Source: Inia geoffrensis (taxonomy: Eukaryota; Chordata; Mammalia; Artiodactyla; Iniidae). Taken from it: a stretch of 64,000 bases of DNA. Position 1 is the first letter of the stretch; each line of letters opens with the position of its first letter. Location of the stretch: NCBI GenBank assembly GCA_036417435.1, contig CM070906.1, forward strand, positions 45,087,396 to 45,151,395, written 5' to 3'. Below the pieces are notes generated by a model. That model was not told where the DNA came from. It searched no databases and worked only from the letters and a program-made list of their open reading frames with translations. Position numbers and translations under genes: made by a program. This document shows, one piece after another, positions 1-12,858 of the stretch.

Positions 1-80
1 TCATTGAATATTTACTGAGCATCTACTATACACCAAGTACTCTTCTAGAGTCTAGGGATACAACAGTGAATAAAAGAGAT
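1..80 (+). repeat. Ancient interspersed repeat fragment
   Basis: The wording TTTACTGAGCATCTACTAT followed by a decayed 'gggatacaacagtgaataaa' stretch matches a very common old mammalian repeat. Similar fragments recur near 28205-28260, 31800-31900 and 41970-42030. I cannot assign the family (L2- or DNA-transposon-related) with certainty. Confidence 0.35.
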
Positions 81-233
81 ACTTCTATTTTAAAGAAGCA
101 TAAATTGTATTTGGGAAAAACTATCCTATTTGGTTTTTATAGTTATCAATGATATTCATTTTAAAAAACATTGCATTAAGCTCCATTTGTGTAAATGAAA
201 GTTGTTTTCCATTTTTATTTGCAAAGTATCTAC

Positions 234-307
234 AATTTTTATCATCGTAACTATGATGATAAAAATTTGAGATACAGCAATATGCTGAGGTCTCAAAACC
301 TCAGCAT
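234..307. repeat. Two adjacent short hairpins
   Basis: Bases 234-249 pair with 252-267 (16-bp arms, one mismatch, 2-nt spacer). Fifteen bases further on, 282-291 pairs perfectly with 298-307 (arm ATGCTGAGGT, 6-nt loop). No known terminal-inverted-repeat family was recognised. Confidence 0.6.
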
Positions 308-1489
308 AGTCTGTATCCTCTTCTTCTCCCTGCCCTACATATGAAATTGATACCGCCTTCTAAATTATGTCATCCTAACACTGAAGTGTTTCTTTATCCT
401 GAAACCGGTTACAGCATTTCAGTCTTGTGCCATCACCGTTTATAACTTCAAACCTTCCTTTTCCTTCTTGCTATTTTTGACATTTACAAATCTAATATCC
501 CAGTTGGTCTCCTTGGCAGTTCATTGCACACACTATAACCTGAAGAACATTCTTAATGCTTAACCCTAATTATGTTGTTTTCTAATGTAGAAAGCATTAA
601 GCTTTCTTAATTTCCTTCAAGATATAGTTCAAAATTCTTAGGTTGGTGAAGAAAATTCATCCTGCCTGGAAGTCACTGTGCTAGTAGCATTTCACATTAT
701 CTCTGTTGGAAGGCTGAAGTTTGGCTTTATGAATAAAAGAAAGAATAAAATTATATATTTATTTGCTGAATCATATGTAGGAATTTGTGTAGAAGTGTTA
801 TTTCTTTTGGGGAATATTCTAGGGACGTGGTTCTAAAATTTTGTCATAATGCCTTTAGATTTTTTAAAAGTTATTGACAGCTTTGGATTATGTTGTTTAT
901 ATCTAATGGTATTTAAAGTATTACAAATTAAAACCTAGATATATTGAAAATATTGTTACTAATTCTCTTAAAAATAGCAATAATAAATCCATTACATATT
1001 AATGTAAATAACATTTTTTAATGAAATTAACTATATTTTCCCAAACCAGAAAGTAAAAAGAAGAATGAAATTGTTTCACTTTTTTTTTCAGAGCTCTAAA
1101 ATGTTTGGCTTAATAAGCTAAATTGTCATGTCTGTTTCTGCATTCAATCTGTTGTGATATGTAGTTCTGGTGGAAGATTATTAAGAAAATAATAATCTAT
1201 TATATATACAGTAGATTATATATATAATTGGAAAAGGTAGGAGTATTCTAAGCTTTTTCAGATAATCAAGAATATTCCTTTTTAATACCACATTAAAACT
1301 CAATTGTTAGTAGGTTCTTATAGGTTAATGATAATATGGAATCTGAAACCATACCAATAACCTTTTTGTGTAAAAGTGAGAGTTTCACAAAGAATATCAA
1401 TATTACTATGAAAATAATTTTTACCTGATGAACTGCCTGAAAGAGGCTTGAGAACCACTATATAGGAAATAAGAAATAAACTGATGCAT
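308..1489. other. AT-rich unique sequence, nothing recognised
   Basis: No supported gene or repeat. A weak TAATCTA/TAGATTA inverted pair lies in an AT run near 1193-1225. Confidence 0.5.
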
Positions 1490-1700
1490 CTGTCAGATTG
1501 ACTGAGACTATAGTTTTCAATTTCAGAAAAAGTCCTAGTTCCTCCACTTATACGCTACATGACCTAGAGCAGCTTATGATGCCTCTCTAGGCAAGACTTC
1601 CGCCCTCTAAAATAGGAATAATAATAATGATATTAATTTTAAAATATTTTATGATATTTAAATGATGAGGTCATGCATATAAAATGTGTGGCAAAGTCAT
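1490..1700 (+). mobile_element. MIR SINE fragment
   Basis: The order 'ctccacttata..tacatgacct..gcctctctaggc', then an 'aaaataggaataataataat' A-rich stretch and a decayed 3' part, follows the MIR core. MIR is an ancient tRNA-derived SINE moved by L2. It is strongly diverged. Confidence 0.6.
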
Positions 1701-4084
1701 TGGTCAATTGTAAATTCTCAGTTAACGCAATCTATTATTGTTTTAAGAAATAAAAAAATCAGTAAACTATTGAAAATTAAACAAGAATGTAAGTTAAACA
1801 ACCTTACGTATTTGATCTATATTTTGGAAGAAGTTTCAGCCTTCTTGGCTAAGAACTCTGAGCTCCAGGGCATCTTTGGGATAAATAAAGCTTCCAGAGC
1901 ATCCATATGGCCCAGAGTAGGACTGAATTATCACAATAAAAAAGGCTCAGTGAAACAGAAGTCTTAGGATGCCTGCAAAGATTTTGCCTCAAGTAGTAAC
2001 AAAACAAAGCAAAATATGTTTATGCAGTTATAAGAGGAACTAACTAAGAGAATGAAAAAAAATTCAACCAAATCAATCACAATGGAACTGAGTTGGACAG
2101 TGTTTGCCTTGTTTGAGAAAAACATTTTTCTATCCTTTCATTACCACATGCAGTGTATCGTCCCATGTGATTAACAAAATCATCTTGAAACACTGGCATG
2201 CCTTGGCTACAGATGAAAAATTAAATGGCAAATTTAAATTCCTGCCCCTCGTCTCATTTAAGAGAGAATGTTGTTGCACTTGGATTCGGGTCTGTCTAAT
2301 CAGGCGGCACATTTCCTATCACGTCTAACACCTGGCTGACTCCCGTGTGCCAACTGTGCCCAGTGCAATGATATGTCTGGAAGTAATTATTTCTATCACC
2401 CACGTAAGGGCAGGGGATATGAGACTCATCACATGCTTACCCTTTACACAAACTTCATTTTTCATTTTAAATGTCTGTGTGAGTTGGCCCATGTAGACTC
2501 ACCTGAGTCCCTAAAAGAGAAATTTTCCCCCAAATTGCAAGTGGAATGAGAAGTATCAGATAAGGAAAGTACCCTCACCAGTTACTCAGTCTTTCCTACA
2601 AAGCACATATACACATATAATTTTGATACTGACATTTTTTCTAAGTGAACGAAGACTGTCAACAGCTAAATTCATGCTATAATGGTTTGCCATATTCCTA
2701 TGTTTTGAAATGACATTGTTCTCAGGATAAAATGTCCTGTGAACAAGAAGCCACCCATGACATTGGTTGATGCTTCTTATTAGATTTGATCTAATTTTGT
2801 TGTGTGTGTGAATTCTCTCTCTTTCTCTAGTATATACATTATAGAAAGATAATAGAGAGATAAATTGATATAGATATGATATTTTTAATCTAATTGTACA
2901 AACTTAAATCCTCCACAGTGACATTATAATCTTCAAGTACTTTTCCTTCTGCTAAACTGTGCTACAGACATCGATTAAATCATCTTCTCTTTCAGGACCC
3001 TTGGGTATTTAGATTATGATATCTTTGGAGTCTTGTTCTGGCATTCAATCAATGCATGCAAGAGAATATGTTGTATCATATTTAGCAGACTAAGCTCTCT
3101 GAGGAAAGGATTAGCGAATAGTTACTGAGTACATTTTAAAGGCAGATTTTCTCTGTAATATCTATGTCTATTCTTGGAACATATAACCAGATATGTTCAA
3201 AATACAGATGCAAAAAGGAGAGATATCCTAAATAAAGTATATTCATCTGATCTGCATATTTTGAAAGACCCGATTCTTCCCTGCTTTCACATTTTATTTT
3301 TATATTTTAATTGGAGCTTTGCATAATTTAAAAGTGAGATGGATAATCAATACAAAGATCAATTCAGCATGAAGTCTATGCATGAGATCACTAAGGTTTT
3401 CTTGGCTAAATGCTGTAAAAACTTGTTCAGTGTCTCCAATTAACATAATGTATTAAAATATATTGTAATAATAATATATAAGTATAAATACATGATATAG
3501 AAGGAAAATCAAAGGAAGAATACCACAATCTTACGTGAAACTAAAAAGTGATAATTTTACATAGTAATATTCAATTATATGTATACTGATAAATTGGAAT
3601 TCCAGTAAAGAAAATAGCAGTCCCCTGTAGCCTCCTACCACATCCCCTTTCTCATCTGGTGTTCTCTGAATCCTTCAGCTACAGAGCCACTCATCCAAAA
3701 GCATTCTCACCTTAATTCATTTTTAAAGAGAGAAAGTGGTCTCCTGTTTGAGGCAGACATATAATAGGGGCATTCTGCTGTTAACCACATAGGGGGAGGC
3801 CATTTTGACATTAGCTAACATCTTCTCTGACCATCAGAATTCTTATATTCACTGACAGGAGAAGGAATTCCATGACAACAAATGGCATCAGCTGACTTTC
3901 ATCTCAGGACTCATATTTCAGGAGATTTGAGTAGTGAGACTGCATTCCATTTTGAAGTAGATGCCCCTTCTTTCACATAGAAAAATATATAAATGATGAA
4001 ATTTCATTTTCTGTTTATAAAATCCTGGTATAGAAGGAGAATTTGCTTACCAATATTCTAATATTGTTGAACTTGCATACAAAA
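1701..4084. other. AT-rich unique sequence
   Basis: The short open frames near 1.7-2.3 kb have no recognisable domains and lie in AT-rich DNA, so I do not call genes. No confident repeat was seen. Confidence 0.5.
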
Positions 4085-4238
4085 TACAAGTTCGATGTAT
4101 CAAAAATTTTATAATAACAAAAATTAAAACATAAAGTAATGAAACTGAAAACAGACCAACAGAGAAAATAAACACTTGAAAAGTTGGTTCTTTGAAAACA
4201 TTTACAATAAATTAAAAACCTTAAAATTATAAGCCATG

Positions 4239-4556
4239 GGTTTCCCTAGTGGCACAGTCGTTAGGAATCTGCCTGCCAATGCAGGGGACATGGGTTCGAG
4301 CCCTGGTCCGGAAGATCCCGTATGCCATGGAGCAACTAAGCCCATGAGCCACCACGACTGAGCCTGTGTTATAGAGCCTGCAAGCCACAACTACTGAGCC
4401 CGTGTGCCACAGCTACTGAGCCCACGTGCCTAGAGCCCGTGCTCTGTGACAAGGGAAGCCACCACAATGAGAAGCCCCTACACTGCAACGAAGAGTAGCC
4501 CCCACTCACCGCCACTAGAGAAAGCCTGCGCACAGCAACAAAGACCCAATGCAGCC

Positions 4557-4570
<14 letters not shown>
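4239..4570 (+). mobile_element. CHR-2-type SINE with A-rich tail
   Basis: The element begins GGTTTCCCTAGTGGCACAG (A-box region), followed by a GGGTTCGAGCCC B box. It continues through repeated 'ccacaactactgagcc' units to GAAGACCCAATGCAGCC and an A tail. This long form is the CHR-2 layout of cetacean tRNA-derived SINEs. The target duplication AAGCCATG is present at 4231-4238 and 4637-4644, beyond the (TA)n array. It sits inside the old L1 and is therefore younger than it. Confidence 0.88.

Positions 4571-4635
<65 letters not shown>
4571..4635. repeat. (TA)n microsatellite, about 32 units
   Basis: An uninterrupted alternating TA run lies between the SINE A tail and the right target-site copy, so it arose by expansion from the SINE tail. 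It is likely polymorphic and prone to cruciform formation. Confidence 0.95.
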
Positions 4636-4639
<4 letters not shown>

Positions 4640-7142
4640 CCATGCTAGGAAAAAACATAAAAAGATACAAATCACCAATATCAGAAATAAATGAGTGGTC
4701 ATCTCCACTGATTCCATGAACATTAAAAGGGTAAAAAGTAATATTATGAACAACTCGACGCCCACAGATTTGATAACCTAAATTAAATGGACCAACTCCT
4801 TGAAAGACACAACCAAAACTCACACAAAGATATCTGAACAGTTCTCTACCTTTTAAAGAAACGGAATCAATTATTAACAGTCTTCCAAACCTACCAAAGC
4901 ACCAGCCCCAAATGGGCTCACTGGTGAATTCTACCAAACATTTAAGGAAGAAATTGTATCAATTTTCTATGGTCTCTTTTGGAGACAGAATCAGAAGGAA
5001 AACTTCCTAACTCATTTTGAGGCCAGCATTACTCTGATATCAACATGAGAAAGAGACATTACAAGAAAAAAACACTACAGGCCAATAACTCTCATAAACA
5101 TAGATGCAAAAATCCTTAAAAATGTTAACAAATTAAATCCAACAATGTCTAAAAGTAATTATACACCACAATCTTGTGGGATTTTTCCCACATATGCAAG
5201 GCTGGTTTGACATTTAAAAATAAATTCATGTAATCCACTAAATAAAGAGGCAAAAGAAGAAAAATCACCTTATCATATCACTAGATGCAGAAAAAGCATT
5301 TGACAAAATCTGGCACCCATTCATGACAAAAACTATCAGTTACCTAGGAATAGAGGGGAACTTCCTCAACTTGATAAAGAATATCTACAAAACGCTTAAA
5401 GCTAGCATCTTAATTAACAGTAAAAACTAAATGCTTTCTTGCTAAGATCAGGAATAAAACAAGTATAATTCCCTACACCATTTCAACAGTGGAAGTCCTA
5501 GATAATACAATAAGACAAGAAAAGGAAGTAAATGGAACACAGGTTGTAAGTAATAAAACGGTTTTTATTTACAGATGACATCATTTCTCTGTAGAAGATC
5601 CCAAAGAATCAGCATTCAAAAATCTTCATGAAACTAACAAGTTATTATAGCAAGTTTTCAGGATACAAGATTAATTTACAAAAGACAATTGCTTTCTTAT
5701 ATACCAGCGATAAACAATTAGAATTTGAAATTAAAATCACAGTACAATTTAAATTAGCAACAAAATATGAAATACTTAGGTATAAATCTAAGAAAATATT
5801 TATAAGTTCTATATGAGGAAACCTATGAAATTCTGATAAAAGAAATTTTAGAAGAGCAAAATAAATAGAGAGGTATTCTGTACAGATGGGTAGGAAGACT
5901 CAATATTGTCAAGGTATCAGTTCTTCCCAACTTTATCTATAGTTTCAGTGCATTTTAAATAAAAGTTCCAATAAGATTTTTATGGATATCAACAGTTTCT
6001 GAAGTTCATATGGAAAGGCAAACAACTCAGAACAGCCAACACGATATTGAAGGGCAAAAACAAAGTCAGAAGACTGACATCATCCAACTTCAAGACTTAC
6101 TATACAGCAACAGTAAACAAAAGAGTATAGCATTAATGAAAGAATAGACAAATAGATCAATGCAACAGAACAGAAACCCCAGAAATAGACCCACCCAAAT
6201 ACAGTTAACTGAGCATTAACAAAGAAGCAAAGGCCATTTGATGGAGAAGGGCAATCTTTTCAACAAATGGTACTGAAACAACTGGACTTCCATCTTCCAA
6301 AAAGCAATCTAGACATAGATTTTACACATTTCACAAAAGTTAACTGAAAATGGATCAAAGACCTAAATGTGCAACATAAAACTATAAAACTCTTAGAAGA
6401 CAACATAGAAGAAATCTAGGTGACTTTGAGGTGATTAGTTTTTGGATAAAACGCCAAAAGCAAAATTTATGAAAGAAAAAATTGTAAGTTGAATTTCATA
6501 AATATTGAAAACTTTTACTCTGTGAAACAGAATGAAAGCACAACTTACAGGCTGGGAGAAAATCTTTGCCAAATACATATCTGATAAAGGACTTGTATCC
6601 AAAATATACAAAGAACTCTTAAGCTCAGCAATAAGAAAATACACAATCCAATTAATAAATGGACAAAAGACCTGAGCATATAACTCACCAAAACATATAC
6701 AGATGGCAAACAAGTATAAGAAAAGGTGCCTGATATCATATGCCATTGAGCTGCAAATTAAAACACCAAATATATACCACTATACACCTATCAGATTGGC
6801 TAAAACACTGACATCAGCAAATGCTGGTAAGGGTTTGGAGCAACAGGAACTTGTGTTCATTACTAGTGGAAAAAGCCACTTTGGATGGCAGTTTGGCAGT
6901 TTCTTACAAAGCTAAACATACTCTTACCATATGATCCAGGAATTATGCTCCTTGGTACTTACCCAAATGAGTTGAAAGTATATGTTCACACAAGAAGCTG
7001 CACATTAGTGTCTATAAAAGCTTTATTCAGAATTGCCAAAACTTGGAAGTAACCAAGATATCCTTCAATACATGACTGGTTAGACAAACAATGGTACATC
7101 CATACAATGGAATATTATTCGGCGATAAAAAGAAGAAATGAG

Positions 7143-7271
7143 GGAGACCCAAGAGGGAAGAGATATGGGAACATATGTATATGTATAACTGATTCACTTT
7201 GTTATAAAGCAGAAACTAACACACCATTGTAAAGCAATTATACTCCAATAAAGATGTTAAAAAAAAAAAAG
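7143..7271 (+). mobile_element. Young L1, extreme 5'-truncated 3' end
   Basis: These 129 bp contain the terminal L1 3'UTR, with 'gtataactgattcactttg', 'aagcaattatactcc', an intact AATAAA signal and a short poly(A). The flanking duplication GAAGAAATGAG is at 7132-7142 and 7272-7282, and the old L1 resumes directly after it. Confidence 0.92.
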
Positions 7272-7822
7272 GAAGAAATGAGCTATCAAGCTATGAAAAA
7301 CATGCAGGAACCTTAAATACGTATTTCTAAGTGAAAGAAGCCATTCTGAGAAGGCCATATACCATATATTCCAACTGTATGATATTCTAAAAAATGCAAA
7401 ACTATGCAGACAGAAAAAAAATAACTGGCTATTTGTGGTTTGGGTGGAGGGAAGGATGAATAAGTGGAGCAAAGGGGATTTTTAGGACAGTGAAATTACT
7501 CTTGTCTAAATTACTCTGTCACATTTAGGATGGTACTGTAATGGTGAATGCATGTCACTAAACATTTGTCAAAACCCATAGAATGTACAACACAAATTGA
7601 ATCCAAATCTACACTATAGATTTTAGTTAATAATAATGTATAAATATTGCCTCATCAATGGTAACAAAGTGTATCACACTAATGCAAGATATTAATAATA
7701 GGGGAAACTGTCTGTATGTGGGGTGGGAGGGTTTGGAAGTATCTGTGAATTCACTGTACTTTCTGATCAATTTTTCTATAAACCTAAAATGGCTCTAAAA
7801 AATAGTCTATTTATAAAAGTGT

Positions 7823-8919
7823 AGTAGCTTAAATGTCACATTACTTAAGAAGTTAAAGGATTATACCCCAACAAATACTTAATTATATATTCCAGAGCTC
7901 TTTATAACAGAATATGAGATCCTGAGGAAAACAGTATTTTTTCATATAACATCTTTACATGAAAAGAGTAAGTTTAACTGTAAATCAAACTACTGCCAAA
8001 AAAGTAAAGGCTTGATATTTACTACTGTCAATACAGAAGAAAAGGGCACAGTTTTACAAAATACACATCATAATATTTTTAAATTATTACTATTCTTTAT
8101 GGTGAAACACTTTCTCAGAAGAATATGTTTAGCTTGATAATCTAAAAAATTGGAAAAATGGAATTAAAAACATCACATACAGTGTATAGGAAAGGATTTA
8201 AAAGCACGTATAGTCTCATAAAGTAAGACAGACATTTATACCTCTAAATCCTTCACGCAAATGCAGGGCTCTATTTTAAAGAAGCATCAGGTAAAATGGT
8301 ATAGATTCAAGTATAACACATTTTCCCACAAATTACTGAGTTTCTTTTCTACCTATTATGGGCCAAGAGAGATGCCATTTACTTAGAATTTATGTGTCTT
8401 TAATGCTAAGTAATTTAATATGATTTTTTTAATCTCATTAGCACAAAAATGCTGAAATATGAGTTTAGTTGTTTCCTTTAAGGAGATGAAAAAGTTCAAT
8501 GATTTGTGCATCTGAGATTTGAATTTAATTTATTTGACTTCAAGAGGTTGTATTAACCATTATTCCCTGCCTCTTCAGTAATTTACTTATTTAACTAATA
8601 ATGACTAACCTTAGATGATTTATGTATAAGAAATTACATTTTTGGAACTTGCCATGGATTAATATTTTTTGTACAAACCTCAGTCAGTGAAGCTACAAAT
8701 CCAAATCAGGTTAAGAGATTCTAGCAACAACTACTATTGAGGATTTACAAGAAACTTGGTTTTCATATCATTAATCTTATGAAGGATATAAAATTGGGTC
8801 TGTAATTTGACCATACACGAAAATCAACTGCAGGTTAAGGAGTTGAATATTACATTTTTAAATATGTCAACTTTTAGAGGAATATAAAGCAAATATATCT
8901 ATTTTTTTGTACTGAGGGT
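7823..8919. other. Unique AT-rich sequence
   Basis: No supported gene or repeat was recognised. Confidence 0.5.
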
Positions 8920-9455
8920 AATAGTCTAGTTATCTATTGTTATACAATAAACTAAAATGTAGTGATTTAAAACAGCAATTTATTATTACCTCTCACAGCT
9001 GGGTAACTCTCACTTGAGGTCTCTTATGCGGCTATAGTAGTTTGACAGATAATGAATGGGTTGAAGTTTTCCGAAGGCTTGGTTTGGCTGGATACCTAAG
9101 ATGGTTCACTGATCTGGACAGCAGCCACTCTGACTTTGGTAGGAAGCTCAGTAGAAGCTATCTCCCAGAGTGCCTACAGGTGGCCTCTCCTTGTGGCTTA
9201 GGCTTCCCAGAGCCTAGAGGCTGGGATCTTAAAGGACATATCCCAAGTGGGAACATTTAAGAGACTCATTCTGTGTCCTAGTCCGAGAAATCCCAGATTG
9301 TCAGTTTTGCTTAGAAAGTCACTAAAGTCAGCCTACATTAAAGGGCAGGGGAATTATATTTCACCTCTTGATATGAAAAAGATGAGATCACATTACAAGA
9401 CTGTTATGTGGAATGATACTTCTTGGTGTGCTAATCTTTGGAAAATGCAGTATGC
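8920..9455 (+). repeat. Ancient mammalian interspersed repeat, family not assigned
   Basis: The stretch opens with 'tagttatctattg..atacaataaact..aaaacagcaatttatta' and closes with 'cctcttgatatgaaaaagatg' and 'atctttggaaaatgcag'. This matches a common roughly 500-bp old mammalian repeat. I recognise the consensus order but cannot name the family safely. The open frames here are shadows of it. Confidence 0.5.
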
Positions 9456-9499
9456 CAAAGATAGAGAAGAATTACTTAGGTAAAATAAATGTACTAACC

Positions 9500-10600
9500 A
9501 TAAAATAATACATACAGCACCACTAAAATGAAAAATTTATGTTCATTATGGAACAATCAGTTTGGAAAATAATTTGTTATTATCTTGAAAATTTGAAATT
9601 TCCAACATACCTACCCTACAACTCAGCAATTCTTTACTCAGGAATATACCTTCAAAAGATACTTGCATATTAATAACTAGGAGATGTGTCCAAGAAGGAG
9701 CCTTGTTCATAATGGAAAAAACCTTGGGAAAAACTAAATGCCAGCTATTAAAAATGGATAAGTAATTTGTGATATATTCTTTCACACAATAAAATGCTAT
9801 AGTAGTGGAATGGAGGAATATTCACATTATTATAGTATTGAAAGAAATGAAGTTAGTCCCAGAAGACTACATAGTATAATCTCAATTTTATAAAGTCCAA
9901 AAACAAGCAAAACTAAGGACCATATTATTAAAAACTTGAATAATAATATTTTAATGTAAAAATTTTAAAATAAAAATCAATGTAAAAAAGTCAATGATAA
10001 ATAAAATATCAAAAATTTAAATACAAACAAAAGCAGATTATGCAGTATCATGTCTAGCCATATTGAAGCTTGAGGAAAAGGAAAATCTTTAAATTGGTAA
10101 ATTAGATAGTAAATTGGTAAATCCCACCACTCCCTTTTCAAACATAATTCAGTCCTGTCAAGCAAATTTTAAACTGTGTGTTAACTTTTGACACAGCAAA
10201 CTTGCTCCTAGGAGTCTGTTATAAAGAAATGTTTGCATGTGTACACAAAGGTAGATGTACACTGCCAGTCTTTGCAGTAAGTATTCTTCAATATGGAAGA
10301 AAATAAATCATGATACATAAAACCAATAAATTATGATATATAGAATAATATCCCAAGATTATTAAATAATAAAGTCCAAAATATGAATTACATTGTCCTA
10401 CTTATTTTTATTTATGCAGATACAGAAAAATTAACTAGGAAGATCTACTTTAAACTTTTAACAGCTGTTACCCTTGGAATAAAGATTGACAAAGAGTGGG
10501 AGAGAGAGCTATTAGTGACAAATGTTATTAGAAATTTTTACAAGGGGAAAATATTACTTGATAATTAAAAAGAATAACCCTAAATTAGTATTGTTAGAAA
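9500..10600 (+). mobile_element. Old L1 (L1ME-like) 3' fragment(s)
   Basis: Decayed L1 3' text is seen: 'ctcagcaattctttactcagg' near 9616, 'ttgttcataatgg' near 9704, 'aaaatgctatagtagtgg' near 9790 and 'ataaagtccaaaaacaagcaaaac' near 9890. A second 3'-terminal-like stretch lies at 10180-10580. It is too diverged to code and the boundaries are approximate. Confidence 0.6.
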
Positions 10601-11979
10601 TAATGTAATAGAAATTGCAAAAATGATTGCAGTTAGGGATACTGAATTAGAAATAATATTTTTCTTTTGCTGATTACTCGAGATCAAATGACATTTCATG
10701 AAAACCATATTATTTACTAAATCCATGTTTTACCAGGTTCAGTTCTATAGGAGAAAAATTCAAGATGGCTTTTGGCTAGTTGAAACTTTTAAAAGTGAAC
10801 CAAAACTATTCTTGAGTGTTTGGATGTATTTAATAACTTTGACAGAGGTCTAAATTCTGGCCCAGGAGGTGGGTCCCTTCACTCTCTACCAGTATTTGCA
10901 TTAACTATGCTATTAATGAGATTAAATATAAGCATGAGAAGCCCCCACTTTTCCTATTTAAAAAAATAAAGCTTTTAGCACATAATAATTTTTCCTCCTA
11001 AATTATTTTGGCCAAGGAAGTCAGAGTCCTAAATCGGAGGAGGGAAAAATCTCAGTGATTTGAAGTATTTTCATAATATAGTTTGCTTTAGATGAATACA
11101 TTTATAATTTCAATTATTCCTTAAGGCTAATAATAATAATAACAATCTCATAAATTCATATTCCAGTTAAAATTCTAGGGGTTGAATTGATACACTTTTA
11201 ATAAGATAGAGGAAAATATAAAGACATAAGTGGGAGAAAATAACATGAGAATCTCATAATAAGACAGAAATCATTTTATTCACTCAAATTTCTTTTGGGA
11301 AAGGAGCATATTTAAGCAAGTGTTGTAGAAAAGGAGATCCTAGTCTAAACGTGTGGTAGAAAGTGGGACCCCAGTTGTTTTACATATACGGGGAGAAGGA
11401 AATGTTTATTTCTAAAGCAAGTCAGGGAGAAAAATAGTAGGAGGGGAAATGGAGATTGAATTCCAAAGTTATATGTCCATATATAATTAAAATAACTACA
11501 TGATTCCTGACCATCCCCAAATATACTTAGTACACAAATAGGTAAGTGTTAGCTGACGTCTACAAAGTCACATGGTAAGAAATGAACCCAGATTAAACTG
11601 AGGTGATTAGAAAGAGAATGTAGTGAATGTCTATGATACGATTTGCTCTTTCCTGAGGTGTTGGTATCTTCCTCTCTGAACCTTGACTATTTCATCTGGA
11701 TAATAGAATTCTACCCAAAGGACCAACATCATGCCCTGGAGTCTGGGATAAAACTGAAATGAACGAGTTATCTTCAGGGTTCAGCACAAGTTAGCAAGTT
11801 TAGGCAATGTGCTAGAAACATTTAAGTTGTCTCAGATGGTCACAAAGTTTCCTGGAACCAACTTGATTACTCTTAACCTCCCCCAAAGCCTCTTACAATG
11901 TGTCCAGGTCATATTTTATGCCACATACTAGGCATTCACGTGCTATGCAATACAGTAATAACAAAAGTTTTCTCTTCAA
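10601..11979. other. Mostly unique sequence
   Basis: A short stretch at 11540-11620 resembles the reverse strand of MIR ('caaagtcacatggtaagaaatgaaccc'). Nothing else was recognised. Confidence 0.45.
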
Positions 11980-12185
11980 GCTGCTGAGTTTGAATTACTA
12001 CTTTGCCATGTACCCTCTATGTGACCGTGTACATATTACTTTACTTATCTAAGTCTCAGTTTCCTCATCTGCAAAACAGAGAAAGATTACCTGTCTTACA
12101 GGGATGTCGTAATAATTAAATGCAGTAATTTTATAAAACTGTTTTACACAGTGCCTAACACAATAAGCATTAACTATTATGTGTT
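11980..12185 (+). mobile_element. MIR SINE
   Basis: A clear MIR order is present: 'ctgagtttgaattactactttgcc', then 'tatgtgaccgtgtacatattactt', then 'agtttcctcatctgcaaaac', then 'gggatgtcgtaataattaaatg' and 'acagtgcctaacaca'. Divergence is typical of this pre-placental SINE. Confidence 0.8.
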
Positions 12186-12468
12186 TGGCCAAGTTATGGC
12201 TGGTATACGCAGCCTATGAAGCCATCCTTTCCTATTTCTTTATATCAGAGGCAGTCTAACATTTTAGAAGTATCATACTAAAAATACATTTTATGTCATA
12301 AATCTTTATGTATTCACTTATCATATTTGTCTTTATCATCATTGTCTTCACCTATCATATTTTATAATATTCTCTGTGTTTTTAATTTTCTATTGTTTAT
12401 CCATCCACCTATTTACCATTTACTTATTTAACTCATATAACTCAAATTTTAACCTGTACATACTCATT
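12186..12468. other. Unique sequence
   Basis: AT-rich. No feature was seen. Confidence 0.5.
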
Positions 12469-12858
12469 CTACCCTTTCCAGATTCCTAAAAGGTGACCCT
12501 GGCTGTTCTCAGGCTCATACTTCCATGTCCAACCAGCTTCATGCCGACATATGTAGAAATAAGGAAAGGAGGCCACAGAACAAATAAAAAAGTTTAGTTT
12601 GGAAACACTTTCCTTGATCTTATTTACTGTATTTGGAGTGAAGTTTGTGTTGATCACATTTACTTCAACAGCAAAGAATGTTTTGTTTCTTTTTACTCCA
12701 TTGTTACACTTGAATAGAAAAGGGGAAAGACTGTACCTCTTATTTTTTTCATACCATAAAGCTTGAATAAAGTCTAAGCACTCATAAGTGTAGATCTGGG
12801 GTTGGCCAGCTGTTCCCTGCATGTGGATAGTTGTAATGACTCCCTGGGTTCCCTCAAC
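12469..12858 (-). other. Longest non-repeat open frame, possible exon or chance ORF
   Basis: On the minus strand a frame of 129 codons stays open from just after a TTTTAG at 12859-12864 to a TAG at 12469-12471. The TTTTAG could serve as a splice acceptor, because a T-rich tract precedes it (minus-strand reading from about 12880). I recognise no domain in the translation, which has several Cys and Trp residues and no signal peptide. With this base composition an ORF of this length is expected about once by chance in the window, so support is weak. It could be an exon, a fragment of an unrecognised retrocopy, or noise. Confidence 0.15.

Larger units (their letters stand above)
4085..7820 (+). 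mobile_element. Old L1 LINE, 3' half (ORF2 and 3' end), interrupted
   Basis: Diverged L1 ORF2 text is present in the right order. There is a linker near 4120-4230, a 'gaattctaccaaacatttaagg' stretch at about 4924, the 'atagatgcaaaaatcctt' stretch near 5101, and 'tcaatattgtcaag' near 5899. The C-terminal 'acctatcagattggctaaaa' region lies near 6786, and an old 3'UTR ends in GGCTCTAAAAAATAG near 7790-7806. It is full of stops and frameshifts and cannot code. Two younger insertions split it (4239-4635 and 7143-7271). The 5' boundary is approximate. Confidence 0.85.

Noticed and set aside
4239..4563. tRNA gene suggested by A and B boxes
   Set aside because: The boxes belong to a tRNA-derived SINE. 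There is no cloverleaf 3' half or acceptor pairing.
4446..4937. Open frames with long Tyr-Ile repeats on both strands
   Set aside because: They are translations of the (TA)n array and SINE tail, not proteins.
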